From assembly GCF_033115175.1 (NCBI RefSeq), contig NC_084838.1, forward strand, positions 41,829,468 to 41,893,467: 64,000 nt of DNA, read 5' to 3'. The notes below the pieces were generated by a model. That model saw only the letters and a list, made by a program, of their open reading frames with translations. It had not been told where the DNA came from and did not search any database. Made by a program: the position numbers and the translations under genes. Shown here in pieces: positions 1 to 10,752 of this stretch; the first letter of the stretch is position 1, and every line of letters begins with the position of its first letter. Origin of the DNA: Lepus europaeus (lineage: Eukaryota; Chordata; Mammalia; Lagomorpha; Leporidae).

Positions 1-139
1 TCTTGATGCTCTCAGGGTACTGGCATCCTGTTTACAATAAGGATTGACTAACTGTTGAGTCCCACTCACCTTTTGCTTCATTATATTTTCTTCATTCAAA
101 GGTAGAGTAGAAAAAAAAAAAAACCTTAGGAATTATATC

Positions 140-300
140 TGAGGCTCAGCTCTGTTAGATGTTAGCTGTGTGAACTTGAGGAGCTCATTTAACTTATCTG
201 GGCTGAATTTTCTCATCTGTGAAATGGAGTTAAAACATGTACCCCTCCCCTCAGGGCTGGCTGTAAGGATTAAATGAACATGAACATGAGTGGCCCTGCC
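140..300 (+). repeat. MIR SINE fragment
   Basis: The core resembles the ancient mammalian MIR: a TTAACTTATCTGGGC stretch, then TCTCATCTGTGAAATGG, then GGATTAAATGAACATG, in the order of the MIR consensus. It is strongly diverged with no visible TSD, as expected for an element older than placental orders. The 99-residue antisense frame over it (133-432) has no protein support. A stretch at 375-395 may belong to another old repeat. Confidence 0.75.
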
Positions 301-662
301 AAAATCTAACCCCATCTCTCTGTGAAGCCTCAGTGTCTCCCATTTTTCGTTCCAATCTTGCTTCTTGTATTTAAAACCAGGGCCTTGGACTAGATGATCC
401 CTACTTGTAAGATTCAAGTCTTTCAGTGTCACTGGTTACCTCCCATTTCTCTGCCCTAAAGGTCTCTTTTTCTGTTACCAAACTTGGCAGATGGACATTC
501 TAAGGTGTAAGAGAGACTTTGCAACCATGTCTCAGCCTACAAAGTATCTGTGTAAAGAAGTATTTGCCCTACTTTGCCGACTTTGGACCCATGGCAGGGA
601 GAAAAGGGCATAGCTGAATCTAGGGGCTTAAATGACACCATTAAAACCCTCCTTTCTGTTTC

Positions 663-997
663 TTTTTTAAAAAGGATTTATTGATTTATGTGAAAGAGTT
701 ACAGAGAGAGAGGGAGAGACAGAGAGGTCTTCCATCCACTGGTTCACTCCCCAGATGGTCACAACAGCTGGCACTGTTGCCAGGCTAAAGCCAGGAGCCA
801 GAAGCTAGGAGTTTCTGGATCTCCCACGTGGGTGCAGGGGCCCAAGTACTTGGGCCATCTGCTGCTGCTTTCCCAGGTGCATTAGCAGGGAGCTGGATCA
901 GAAATGGAACAGCCAGGACTTGAACTGGTGCCCATATGGGATACCAGCACTGCAGGTAGAGGCTTACCCCTTTACACCACAGCACTGCACTGGCCCC
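663..997 (-). repeat. CSINE (lagomorph C repeat)
   Basis: A tRNA-derived, Pol III-type SINE read from the minus strand. The T-rich tail and GA-rich block lie on the left; the tRNA-like head ends on the right at the CTGGCCCC block. A perfect 12-bp TSD, CCTTTCTGTTTC, lies at 651-662 and 998-1009. This is the reference description for the CSINE entries below. Confidence 0.95.
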
Positions 998-1009
998 CCT
1001 TTCTGTTTC

Positions 1010-2882
1010 ATAGTTTAATTTTCCCACGCTGGCTCTCTCCAGAGGGTATCTAAAGATTCCCCGTGGGCCTAGGAGAGAGCAACCCTTTCTCCCTACCCTT
1101 CCTACCAAAGCATAGAAAGGGCCCTGATTGCTCTCCTTAGAGCAACACTCATCTCCAGATGAATCACAGTGTCCCTTGAGAGGATGGCGTACTGTGGCCA
1201 TCTCAAGTGATGGGGTCATCTTGAGGTGAGAGTGAAGGACTCTGGGGCTGATGACCCCACCAGAATTACATGGAGCAGAGGAGCTGTTCGCAGGACAACA
1301 GCTGTCTACTATTGCACACATCACCCCCACCTGCTGATCGCTGCCTTGGCCCCAGGTTGCTATCACATAGTCCAACACTGAGAAGACAAACAGCCCTGGA
1401 CTCTCGGCACCTGTGGGTTGAAGTTGATGCAACCCATTGTCTCTGCTCCCAGCCTGTGCTGTTTGATGTGGACTACAGGAAGAGCTCTGTTATGTTTTCA
1501 TGTTAAGTAATCAGTTCCTGGCCAAGGACCTCGTGCAGAAACTCCTCCAGAAGGAACAGGAGGTGCTCTTACAGCACTGGTTGGGGTTTCCGTGAGGCAC
1601 CTCCATATCCGGGCTCTCCAGGGAACCAGCCTCTGCTGCTCTTCCCTCGGTCGCGTTCTGGAGGGAGGGTCAGGCCCAGGGCCGAGGGGGATGCCTGGGG
1701 AGCCTGAGGAGCAGCTGGACTCCTACCTCCTGCACACAGCATTTCCACCATCACAAGCACTCACGAGGTTACAAAGACATTACTCAGGGACTAAGGGCTG
1801 GACACTGTTTCTTCTGAACCCGAAAAGGGAAAATGTTCATGATAATAAGAGGAAGAGATAGGTCAAATACTAAAACATCGTCCCATCAGCTGATCAGGCT
1901 TTGGGAAGAGACCCGAATTTTTGTAGAGGCCCTCATATGTACACCCATTTAAATTCGCCCTCTGTGAAGCCGATAGCCCATAGGCCCCCTTCATGTCAAT
2001 GAGAAAAAACGTCCCCATAGGTAAAAGCTTTTAACCCACACTTACCTGAGGCTGAGGCCTGTACCATCTGTTGGTGGTGGGGCCCTGGTCTTGGGAGGTT
2101 CTCTAAGAAATGATACTTTATTTTTGGTTTCCATCATGTACCTCAGGAAATTCAGAGTATCTGGAACATAACAGGATCCCCGTAAAACTTGGCTGAGTGA
2201 ATGAAACCACGCATCCTACAGGTTGAAACATACAGAAACCAGCACCCTATTAACACAGGTCAGCCTCGTTGCCTTTGGAAACATTCTGATGTCATTGTTT
2301 ATGGATGAAATATCTCTTACAGGGCAGAGTTAGTGGCACCTAAGCATGTTAATATTTTCCCATATACTATTCCTGATGACCAGTCCTCATTAACAAACTT
2401 GGTTATTATGGCCTTTGAGGGTTTCCCATGAATGGTCCATTTGGGGAGTTTGTCATCTGTGGCCACCAGATGGCAGCATTTGATCAAGAATTTTTAAATT
2501 GTCTTGCAGGACAAAGCTTTGTTGGCATTTATATAACTTGTTTTCAGAGTCAGTACTTTAGAAGAAAATAGGTAAAGGGTTTTAAAAATAGGGCATATAT
2601 ATTTTATTTATCTCAATTAAAATAGCAGTTCAAGGGAAAAACGTCTCTTTGGCTTGGAGGTTATATAGACTTTGAAACTGGCTGGAGCCAGAGTTGAGGC
2701 CAGATTGTGGTACTCACGAGATGGAGGCCTTGGGGCAAGTGCATCAAGTGCATGTTCCGTGTTGAAAGTATGCTGCTGGGTTTCCTCCCGTTTCTTAATT
2801 TGACCCTGAGTTAGTGGCTCTTGTTCTTGTCTCAAGAATAGCTGGAGTACACCGGGACAGACATTTGTCCTGGGTGTATTCT
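1010..2882. other. Unique DNA, no gene recognised
   Basis: Mixed-composition DNA with no repeat I can name. Open frames (1270-1506 plus, 785-1432 minus, 1592-1861 plus) are short, overlap a SINE or each other, and match no family I know. An exon of an unknown gene cannot be excluded. Confidence 0.5.
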
Positions 2883-2901
2883 TGGAAAGGGCAACATTTT
2901 T

Positions 2902-3188
2902 TTTTTTTTTGGACAGGCAGAGAGGAAGGTCTTCCTTTTTCCGTTGGTTCACCCCACAATGGCCACTGTGGCCTGCGTGCTGCAGTTGGTGTACCGTGCT
3001 GATCCGAAGCTAGGAGCCAGGTGCTTCTCCTGGTCTCCCATGCGGGTGCAGGGCCCAAGGACTTGGGCCATCCTCCACTGCCTTCCTGGCCCACAGCAGA
3101 GAGCTGGACTGGAAGAGGAGCGACCGGGACTAGAACCCGGTGTGCTGGTGCCACTGCGGAGGATTAACCTAGTGAGCCGCAGCGCCGC
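2902..3188 (-). repeat. CSINE, younger GACAGGCAGAG subfamily
   Basis: The copy starts with GGACAGGCAGAG and ends in GAGCCGCAGCGCCGC. A near-perfect 19-bp TSD, TGGAAAGGGCAACATTTTT, is at 2883-2901 and 3189-3207. It belongs to the subfamily with ACTAGAACCCGGTGTGC near the head, shared with the copies at 30.7, 32.6, 48.2, 49.5, 49.9 and 53.3 kb. Confidence 0.95.
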
Positions 3189-3337
3189 TGGAAAGGGCAA
3201 CATTTTTAGGCAGACATAATTGATGTGTGGTCACATGGTCAGATAGTAGAGGACTCACTGGGAAAGCAAGATTAAGGGCTCTGTGTACATTTTCACAAGC
3301 CTGTTTCATCAAGCCTCCTCTCCCCTGCTCTGCAAAG

Positions 3338-3372
3338 TTTATTTATTTTTATTTGAAAGGTAGAATGATGGG

Positions 3373-3415
<43 letters not shown>

Positions 3416-3650
3416 AGATCATCCATCCCTTGGTTCACTCCCCACTCCCCAGATGCCTTCAACAGCCAGGGCTGGGCCAGGTCAAAGACGGGAGCCATGA
3501 GCTCTGACTCTCACATGGATGGCAGGGACCCACATATTTGGGCCAGCATCTGCTGCCCCCAGGGTGCGTATTAACAGGAAGGTGAACCCCAGGCATGTGA
3601 TACGGGATGTGGGCGTCCCCAGAGGCGACCTAACCACTGTGCCGTCATTG
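3338..3650 (-). repeat. CSINE, older diverged copy with (GA)n
   Basis: TTATTTTTATTTGAAAGG is followed by a (GA)n tract (3377-3416) and a diverged SINE body ending at CTAACCACTGTGCC. It carries the GGCAGGGACCC variant of older CSINEs (compare 6.2, 22.4 and 29.0 kb). No clean TSD was found. Confidence 0.8.
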
Positions 3651-3794
3651 CTTCCTCCAAAGCCCCCGACGGAGGACCGAGCCCACCACCGTCCTCTGGG
3701 TCTCCCAAATCTTCTGCCTTTCAACAGGCAGATTACATGGCCCAGACCCCAGCCGTGTCAGAACATTAAAGCTGGGAAGGACCCCCCCTCCCCA

Positions 3795-5430
3795 GAGGAT
3801 CCCTAACTCTGTTCAGCCGATTCTCTGGCGACCATCACCCCCATCCCATTCCCCACGGGAGGCAGTCAGCTGAGGCCACACGACACCACGTACACGCACA
3901 CACTTCAACCAGAACACCACAGGAGAGACCCTGGCTTCGGCTGGCAAGCCAGGTACAGTCCTGGCCCAGTGCGCACATCCACACAGCCCCTGGCCCAGGG
4001 ACAGGCTCCTTGGAGCAGGCACGGAGCACTGTGGCAGCACTGTGAGCCCAGGGTGTGGGAGCAGTCAGAGGCCCTGCAGGAGGAACCCTAGACTCTTCTT
4101 TGACACCTGCCTTCTTCCGAGCCCCCAGCCCTGGCTCTGTTGGGGCTCTCCTGCGACCCTGGCCAAGACCCAACACAATCACCTGTCCCCATAGATGAGG
4201 GCCCTCACCCCTGCAAACATGACCTTGTTCTGTCTGGAGGGTCCCCAAGAGTCTCGTATTTGAGACACAAACTAAGGAGGCTTCTGTCTGTTCCCCCGCT
4301 GCTACAAGCCCTAAGCAGCTTCCCAGGGCAGCCCTGGCCCACCACAGCCCAGGACGGGAGGGGCAGCGTGGCTCAAGGCCACGCCCACTGATGGACACGG
4401 GGGCTAGCTCCTTGGCTGTGGTCTCCACTCATTCTCTCACAGGGGAGGCTCCCACCTGCCCTCATGGGCACTGTCATGTGCACACAACACACTCTTGGCA
4501 CTGCCTACTCTCCTGCCATCCAGGGGTTACAGGTCGCCCCCAGGGGCAGGCGTGCAGGCCCCTCGAATCTGCTGGCAGTAAGCATACTTGTGCAGGATCC
4601 GGCGGAGGTGCTGTTCCTTCTGCCGCTGGACGGCTCAGGCATGCTGAAGGCATCCCAGTTCCCCTCCCCAGAGTCACTGCATCGCACCAGGAGTGGGAGC
4701 TGCAGAGGCTGTCCATCATCTCACAGCTTCCCCAAGTACACTTGGCCATGAGGCTCAGCTCGCTCAGAGAGGGTGACCTTTCGGGGACCTCACGAGCCCA
4801 GGTGCCTGACAGCATCCTTGGGCCCCGCCCTGGGCACCCTGGGGCATCCTGCTGGGGAGGGGTGGCTTCCTGCTGGAGGGCACTGAGACTGGGCGTGTCG
4901 GTGTAGGCTGAGCCTTGATGCAGCCGGCGTAGGAGCTGTCTTTGTTCTGAAGAGAAACAGGCTCCTGAAGAGGTGGCTGTTGATCTGGCCCACTCCTTGA
5001 TCTGCTTGGTCTTAGCCTGAGAAAGATAAGGTGTCTCCCATTCGCAGGCTCGGCTGCGTTGGGGTCTCGCTCTGGGCCCCTCTCCCACGCCAGTTCCCAG
5101 CCCAGGTCCCAGGGCCTGCAGCGGTCTGGGCAGCAATGGCAGTGGCAGGTGAACTTGGAGTGAGTGCATTGCAGGCCCTTGCACAAGACGGCCCAGATGA
5201 AGTTGGCGCAGAGATCACACCCAATGTGCGTGGCTAGTCTGTGGGCTGGATGCCGTGGCCCTGGCTGGGGACCAGCTGTCTTGTGGGATTGCAACTCAGT
5301 GCCAGGCGCAAGGTGTGGTGCACTGGCACGCTCTCGCCGGGTGCAGCCCCGGGCTGGCGCGGCCAGGGGTACATCTCCTGGAGCTCAGTGAGTTTAGGCT
5401 CTGCCGACGTGGCCCAGTCTGGTCAGGGCT
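3795..5430 (-). pseudogene. RASSF1: RASSF1 (isoform A) processed pseudogene
   Basis: The minus strand carries a degraded, intronless copy of RASSF1, a Ras-association scaffold acting in Hippo and microtubule pathways. The initiator is ACG instead of ATG (5410-5408), followed by recognisable SAEP and a CNPTRQLVP segment. The zinc-binding C1 region follows with CDLC (5219-5208), GLQC and KFTCH, then DLGWE, SVPSS and PPLPS. A damaged Ras-association domain ends with NWDAFSMPE (4660-4634), and the C-terminal ALHACPLG equivalent is at 4560-4537. The 3' UTR homology runs to about 3795. Exons of the isoform-A transcript are joined without introns, which shows a retrocopy. Frameshifts separate the segments, pieces of the RA domain are deleted, and one C1 zinc ligand is changed (CAHC to CTHS). 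No poly(A) tract or TSD survives, suggesting age. It cannot encode RASSF1. Confidence 0.9.
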
Positions 5431-6200
5431 TGGCTGGCTCTCTGGAGAGGACTTTATCTACCAGGGCTGCTGACATTTTGGGAGAGTCACAGATGGAGGA
5501 TTCGGTGAAAGCTATGGACCTTCTCCTCATTCATGTAGTTTCAAGGGAGCCTCCCTCCCCCAATCAGTCATCCACAGATCTCCTAGTGTAGAGATTCTCA
5601 ACTGGTGTGTGTATGTGTGTGTATGTCCTCGACCCTGAGGGTGTAGAACCGATTGGGAGGGCTGTTTTCCAAACCACACACATGAAGCCACTCTGCTACC
5701 AACGGGAGGGCATCCAACCCCTAGGGACTTGGGGGCAGACAAATGTGGAATCTCTTGCTTGGACAATCTAGAGAAACTCTTTAGTCTAATAGCCTCTGAT
5801 GTTCCGTGGAGGGGTGTGGGGCATAGACGTGATTGTTATTGTATCAGTGGCAAACGTATGTCCTTATTAAACTTCAGGGGTGCTTATGTTTCCAAAGTCG
5901 TGCTAGGAGAAAATATATTAAAAGGTTCATTAGTGGTCCTTTCTGGGCGGTGCGAATGTGGATAATTTGAATTTTGTTATATGGTGTAAATTAGCTACAG
6001 GGAATACATATTTGGGAATGTAAAGAAAACCAAGTTTTATGACAAAAAAGTACTAGATCACAGTGGAACACAGTTGATATTCAGTTATTTATATTAATAA
6101 CTGATAAAACCAAAAATGGCTGATAATTTTTACAAGTCATATCACTTTCATCCAAGTGTTCCCTGGCCCTTCTAGAGACAGGCAGGTAGCCTGCAAGCTA
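5431..6200. other. Unique DNA, no gene recognised
   Basis: Includes a short (TG)n-like stretch (5607-5628) and AT-richer DNA from 5850. Nothing coding or named was recognised. The frame at 5729-5965 is short and unsupported. Confidence 0.5.
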
Positions 6201-6202
6201 AG

Positions 6203-6572
6203 ATTTAAAAAGAAGTATTTATATATTTTCATTTTACTTGAAAGCAGAGATACAGAGAGGGAGACAGAGAGAGTGAGAGCGAGAGCACGTGCGAGAGAGA
6301 AACAGAAAGATCTTCCATCCACTGATTCATTCTCCAAATGCCTGCAGCAGCCAGAGCTTTGCCAGGAGGAAGCCAGGAACTCCATCTGGGTCTCCCACAT
6401 GGCTGGCAGGGACCCAAGTACTCGAGTCTACTTGAGCCATCATCTGCTGCCACACATTAGCAGGAAGTGCACATTAGCAGGAAGTTGGAATCAGAAGCGG
6501 AGCTGGGGCCTGAACTCGGAATTGGAATGCAGACATCCCAAATGGTGACTTAACGGCTGTGCCAAATGCCAG
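6203..6572 (-). repeat. CSINE, older copy
   Basis: TTAAAAAGAAGTATTTATAT tail, GA-rich block, then a body with CATCCACTGATTCATTCTCC and GGCAGGGACCC, ending at GGCTGTGCCAAATGCCAGC. A short internal repeat (CACATTAGCAGGAAGT twice, 6453-6484) is present. Confidence 0.85.
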
Positions 6573-7805
6573 CAAATATAATTGAGTTTGACATATATGG
6601 AGGTCATTCATGTTCTGAATCTGATTTCCTTAGCACTGGACCTGGAGAAGTAATTGGTTTTCTCTGTTTGCCCTTAACTTCAATCACTGCCTGTTTCATA
6701 GAGATACCAACTGCATTTTATTCAAAAGGAACTATTAGCACTCACTGAGATGCTGTGGTTTCTCTGGTGTGTTAGGTTGATGTGACCTGTTATATTAGGC
6801 TCCCAAATAGTGAAGCACCCTGGAATTCTTGGAGTTATTCCTCTTGGTTCCCGAGGGCTGACTGTCCAGTGTTGACTTTGACCTTCTGAAGCATTGTGAT
6901 GGGGTGGGGCTGGGGGGACATGGAGCATGGATTGGTTTATGTATGAGCACTTTGGCTTGAAGGATCAGACGGGGAGGAACAGATAGAACTTGAAAATCAG
7001 GAGAAGAATGGTTGGGATTTTGGCGGGCTGCATCGAATCTTGGGACATTCTTTGTGGTAGAGAAAAATCCAGTAATGGGGGGAATGAAATATAAACACAA
7101 AGAAGTCAGGGAAGCTAAACCAATTTATGTAATGAAGGTGAATATTTGGGGGGCATTTCTGTGGCTCAGGAGCGATCCGGGAGATTTGAAGACGAGCTGG
7201 AGATTTGGCGAAGGGTTGTTCTCTCTTGGGCGTGAACGGAAGCCCCTTTAATATTATTTTTGAGAGGTGTGAGCTAAGATTATAGACTTCATTTTGGGAG
7301 GAAATTTTGATATCTATTGTTCCTATTCCACTTCTCTTCCTGCATTTTGTGTTTCTTCCTTCTTTTTTTCTTGATCACATTTCTAGACACTTGCTTATAT
7401 TATAAGGTTATTTTTTATTAAAGTAGTTCTTTGATTTATTAGTCACTTCATGCCTGTCATTGTCTTATTTTTGCCTTTATTTCTTTTTGCTTGCTTTGGT
7501 ATTTATAAATATTTGAGCCAAATACTAAGTGCATATACTTTAATATTGAGTTCTCTTTTTATTAATAATGGAATTTTAAAAACAATGAAAACATTTAATG
7601 TGATCCATTGAATGCTGGGTTGAACCTGAGGCTTATAGAGCCTGCCCGGCTGTTGGTAACAAGGAGATATTTGGTTGGGTTTCAAGACCTAAATCATCAG
7701 GTTTTGTGGTGCCCGGTAGGGAGGTCACGCGCACTGAGGTGCTAAGGTGAGGTGGCAGTTTATTCCCGGGACAAGGCTTTGCTCCTTGCACCTCCCACAA
7801 GTAGT
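6573..7805. other. Unique DNA, AT-rich in its second half
   Basis: No repeat or gene recognised with confidence. The part from 7300 to 7620 is T-rich and may include decayed L1, but no diagnostic motif was found. Confidence 0.45.
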
Positions 7806-7813
7806 TTTTCTTC

Positions 7814-8137
7814 CTTTTTTTTTTTTTTTGACAGGCAGAGTGGACAGTGAGAGAGAGTGAGACAGAGAGAAAGGTCTTCCTTTTCCATTGGTTCACCCCA
7901 CAATGGCCGCTGCAGCTGGCGCACCGCGCTGATCCGAAGCCAGGAGCCAGGTGCTTCTCCTGGTCTCCCATGTGGGTGCAGGGTCCTTGGGCCATCTTCC
8001 ACTGCACTCCCGGGCCACAGCAGAGAGCTGGCCTGGAAGAGGAGCAACCGGGGCAGAATCCGGCGCCCTGACCGGGATTAGAACCTGGGGTTGCGGCACC
8101 GCAGTTGGAGGATTAGCCTATTGAGCCGAGGCGCCAG
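7814..8137 (-). repeat. CSINE, younger subfamily
   Basis: T-run, then TTGACAGGCAGAGTGGACAG, and a head ending at GAGCCGAGGCGCCAGCC. A short TCTTCCT match on both sides is too short to be a secure TSD. Confidence 0.92.
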
Positions 8138-8267
8138 CCTCTTCCTGTTTTCTTAGCCATGAATAACTGTAGCAGAATGCACTCCTGTTTTCTGCCCCCA
8201 CCCCCACCCCAACAATGAAATAATCCAACCGGGGCAAGAATCTGTCAGTAGTCTTTCATGAGGTTTT

Positions 8268-8597
8268 TTTTTTTTTAAGATTTTATTTATTTATTTGAGA
8301 GGTAGAGTTACAGACAGGGAGAGGGAGAGACAGAGACAAAGGTCTTCCATCCACTGGTTCACTCTCTAAATGGCTGCAATGGCTGGAGCTGAGTGGATCT
8401 GAAGCCAGGAGCCAGGAGCTTCTTCTGTGTCTTCCACGTAAATGCAGGGGCCAAAGCACTTGAGTCATCTTCCATTGCTCTTCCAGGCCATAGCAGAGAG
8501 TTGGATCAGAAGAGGAGCAGCCAGGTCTAGAACCAGCACCCATGTGGGATGCTGGCACTGCAGGCAGAGGATTAACCTGTGCCACAGCGCCAGCCCC
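8268..8597 (-). repeat. CSINE
   Basis: A complete copy from a T-run and AAGATTTTATTTATTT through the GA block to GTGCCACAGCGCCAGCCCC. It sits 104 bases left of the next CSINE inside decayed L1 sequence. Confidence 0.93.
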
Positions 8598-8599
8598 AA

Positions 8600-8748
8600 C
8601 TTTGGTATTTTATATTTCAATGTTATCCTTTCCTGGCAGGAATTTGCATTTCATCACTATTTGTGCAACAGAAAGCTTTGTCTCCAGTTAAAGGATTTTT
8701 TTAAAAAAATTATGTACTTATTTATTTGAAAGTCAGAGTTACACAGAG

Positions 8749-8797
<49 letters not shown>

Positions 8798-9330
8798 CTT
8801 CCATCTGCTGGTTCACTCCAATTGGCTGCAATGGCCAGAGCTGCGCCAATCCAAAGCCGGGAGCCAGGAGCCTCCTCCGGGTCTCCCATGCATGTGCAGG
8901 GGGCCCAAGGACTTGGGCCATCTTCTACTGCTTTCCTAGGCCATAGCAGAGAGCTGGATTGGAAGTGGAGCAGCCAGGACTTGAACCGGCGCCCATATGG
9001 GATGCCTGCAGCTCGGCGAGGGCTTTAACCCCCTGCACCGCTGCACCACAGCACCGGCCCCCCAGTTAAAGGATTTTTAATTTTGCTGGATTCCAACGTA
9101 TCAATTTTTTCTCTCCTGGCTTGTGCTTCTGCTGTCCTTACGTCATTGCCAATCTCGAGGCCAGCTAGGTTTTCTTTTAAACCAGCTAGGTTTTATGTTA
9201 CCTTTTAGGAGTTTTATAGTTTTACACTGTGCAGTTAAGTCTAAGATCCAGTTTGAGTTCATCTTCTGTGTCTTTTTATTTTTATGAACGTCCACTTGAA
9301 GGGTTTTTAAACATTACCTGATGGGGACTT
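8600..9330 (-). repeat. Decayed L1 ORF2 fragment, split by a CSINE
   Basis: Sequence at 8600-8700 and 9062-9330 reads antisense like L1 ORF2. The AGTTTTATAGTTTTA motif is followed by a diverged form of the L1 motif GATCCATTTTGAGTTAAT. A CSINE with its TSD interrupts it. It is too decayed to hold a reading frame. Confidence 0.6.
8701..9061 (-). repeat. CSINE with long (GA)n tract
   Basis: A perfect 17-bp TSD, CCAGTTAAAGGATTTTT, flanks it at 8684-8700 and 9062-9078. The internal (GA)n run (8752-8795) is much longer than in most copies, a likely variable microsatellite. Confidence 0.95.
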
Positions 9331-9539
9331 CTAAAATGGTACAATGTTTCCTTCTCTCTCCATTATCTGTGATAATGGGAGTCTATGATTAAAGAGAAGA
9401 ATTTCAAGGGTGGGGGGAAAGAATGCAATGAAGGCCATGCAAATTAGGGAGAGCAGAGTGTGAGCGCTCCACCCCTCCTCCAGATGTTTTTTTTCCTCCC
9501 ACACCTGGCACAGGGTGGGATTAGAGGAGCTGCAGCCTT

Positions 9540-10445
9540 TCCCCGGGGTTGGATGTGTCAAGTGGTGCCTGACTCCCGAGTGACCACCAGCAGAGGGCGC
9601 TCGCGTCCCACCCGTGCCTTTCTGCCGGTGCGCAGGAGCCGCGGTCACAGAACCGTGCATTCGCCCCAGGAGCTCAATCCTAAACCCTCTTTAAGATTTG
9701 GTGTGGGGGTGGAACAAGCGAGAGCAGCTACCCCCGAGGTTAAGTGTGGAGAGTCTGGGGAGGAGGCGTGACTGAACTCTCACCCCTGGGAAGCGCTCGT
9801 CCTGAAACTCGGGCTTTGCACATGCAGGAGCCAGGCTCACCTGCGGCGCGCAGCGTGCGGGAAAGGCGGGAGTTCCTTTCTCTGTCGATGTTTGGAGAAA
9901 GAGGTGGGCGCTCGTTCCCGAAAGGCAGGTGGGCGTAGAGATTCGGGGGCCACCCGGGCGTGTGCTGAGCCGCGGAGACAGAGGGTCTTTGAGACAAAAG
10001 GAATTCCCATGCTAACTTTGCCAAGAGAAACAGACACGCGGCCACCCTTCTGCCGGGAAGAAAGAGAGGCGCGAAGCCAGAACGGGGGCGCCCTTTGTGC
10101 CAGCGCAGCCCCGCAGCGATGCCGGCAGGCCTGCTTCGCCTGATGACCGACCTTACGTCTCACAGCCGCGGCGGGAGGTGGGGGCTCTGCCGGTGAGAAG
10201 ACGGAGAGCCTCCCCGGGGCTGGGGGGGGGGCCCTGGTCCCCCCCCCCCCCCCCCCCGCCCACACGCACCGTCCCTTCCCTTCCCGCGGGGCCTTGCGTC
10301 TCCTGCAACGTGTGTGAGGGGCCAGGCTGTGCGGAATCGCTGCTGGCCGGGGCCACTGTCTTCCCTCAGTCCCCTTGGAACGGTGCCCCTGCTGGCCTTG
10401 AGTGTCTGCCCCCAGGAGGCGAGCTCAGGTAGATGGGGCACCAGC
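9540..10445. promoter_or_regulatory. CpG-island-like GC-rich block, candidate promoter
   Basis: CpG dinucleotides are frequent (for example GCGGCGCGCAGCGTGCGGG at 9843-9861 and GCCGCGGCGGGAGG at 10165-10178), in contrast with the CpG-poor surroundings. It is free of SINEs and L1s. A TTACGTC half-CRE-like site is at 10153-10159 and a donor-like GTGAGAAG at 10193-10200. The direction of any transcript is unknown. It could be the first exon and promoter of a gene lying mainly outside the readable features. Confidence 0.55.
10222..10257. repeat. G10 run followed by C19 run
   Basis: Ten G (10222-10231) and, after a short spacer, nineteen C (10239-10257). The runs are complementary and could fold as a hairpin, G-quadruplex or i-motif. 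Their length is likely to vary and is prone to sequencing error. Confidence 0.9.
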
Positions 10446-10506
10446 GCGGGGACCAGCGAGTTAGGTGGAATGCACCCTCCCAGCTGACCGTCTGGCTGTA
10501 AAAGTC

Positions 10507-10752
10507 AGGGGCCGGGTGGGGGGCGTTTGGCCCAGTGGTTAAGGCAGAGCCTCCGCGGCTGGCCCGCCACCTTGGAGTTCCTGGGCTCAGCTCCTGGCTC
10601 TGCTTTGGATCCAGCCTCCTGCTAATGCACGCCCTGTGAGGCAGCACAAAGTTATACAAGAACTTGGGTTCCTGCTGGCTTCAGCCTGGCCCAGCCCTGG
10701 CTGCTGCAGACATTGGGAGAGTGAAACACATACACACACACACACACACACT
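10507..10752 (+). repeat. Old CSINE with (CA)n end
   Basis: A diverged plus-strand copy: GTTTGGCCCAGTGGTTAAGG head, GCTTTGGATCCAGCCTCCTG body, CTTCAGCCTGGCCCAGCC. The CT-rich end is replaced by (CA)n at about 10727-10751. Confidence 0.75.

Noticed and set aside
133..432. 99-codon minus frame as a small gene
   Set aside because: It largely overlaps an antisense MIR element and has no family match.
3795..5430. Functional RASSF1 gene
   Set aside because: Exons are fused without introns, the start codon is lost, and frameshifts and deletions are present.
8726..9028. tRNA-like heads as possible tRNA genes
   Set aside because: They are CSINE heads with diverged A/B boxes and no complete cloverleaf; no standalone tRNA gene was seen.
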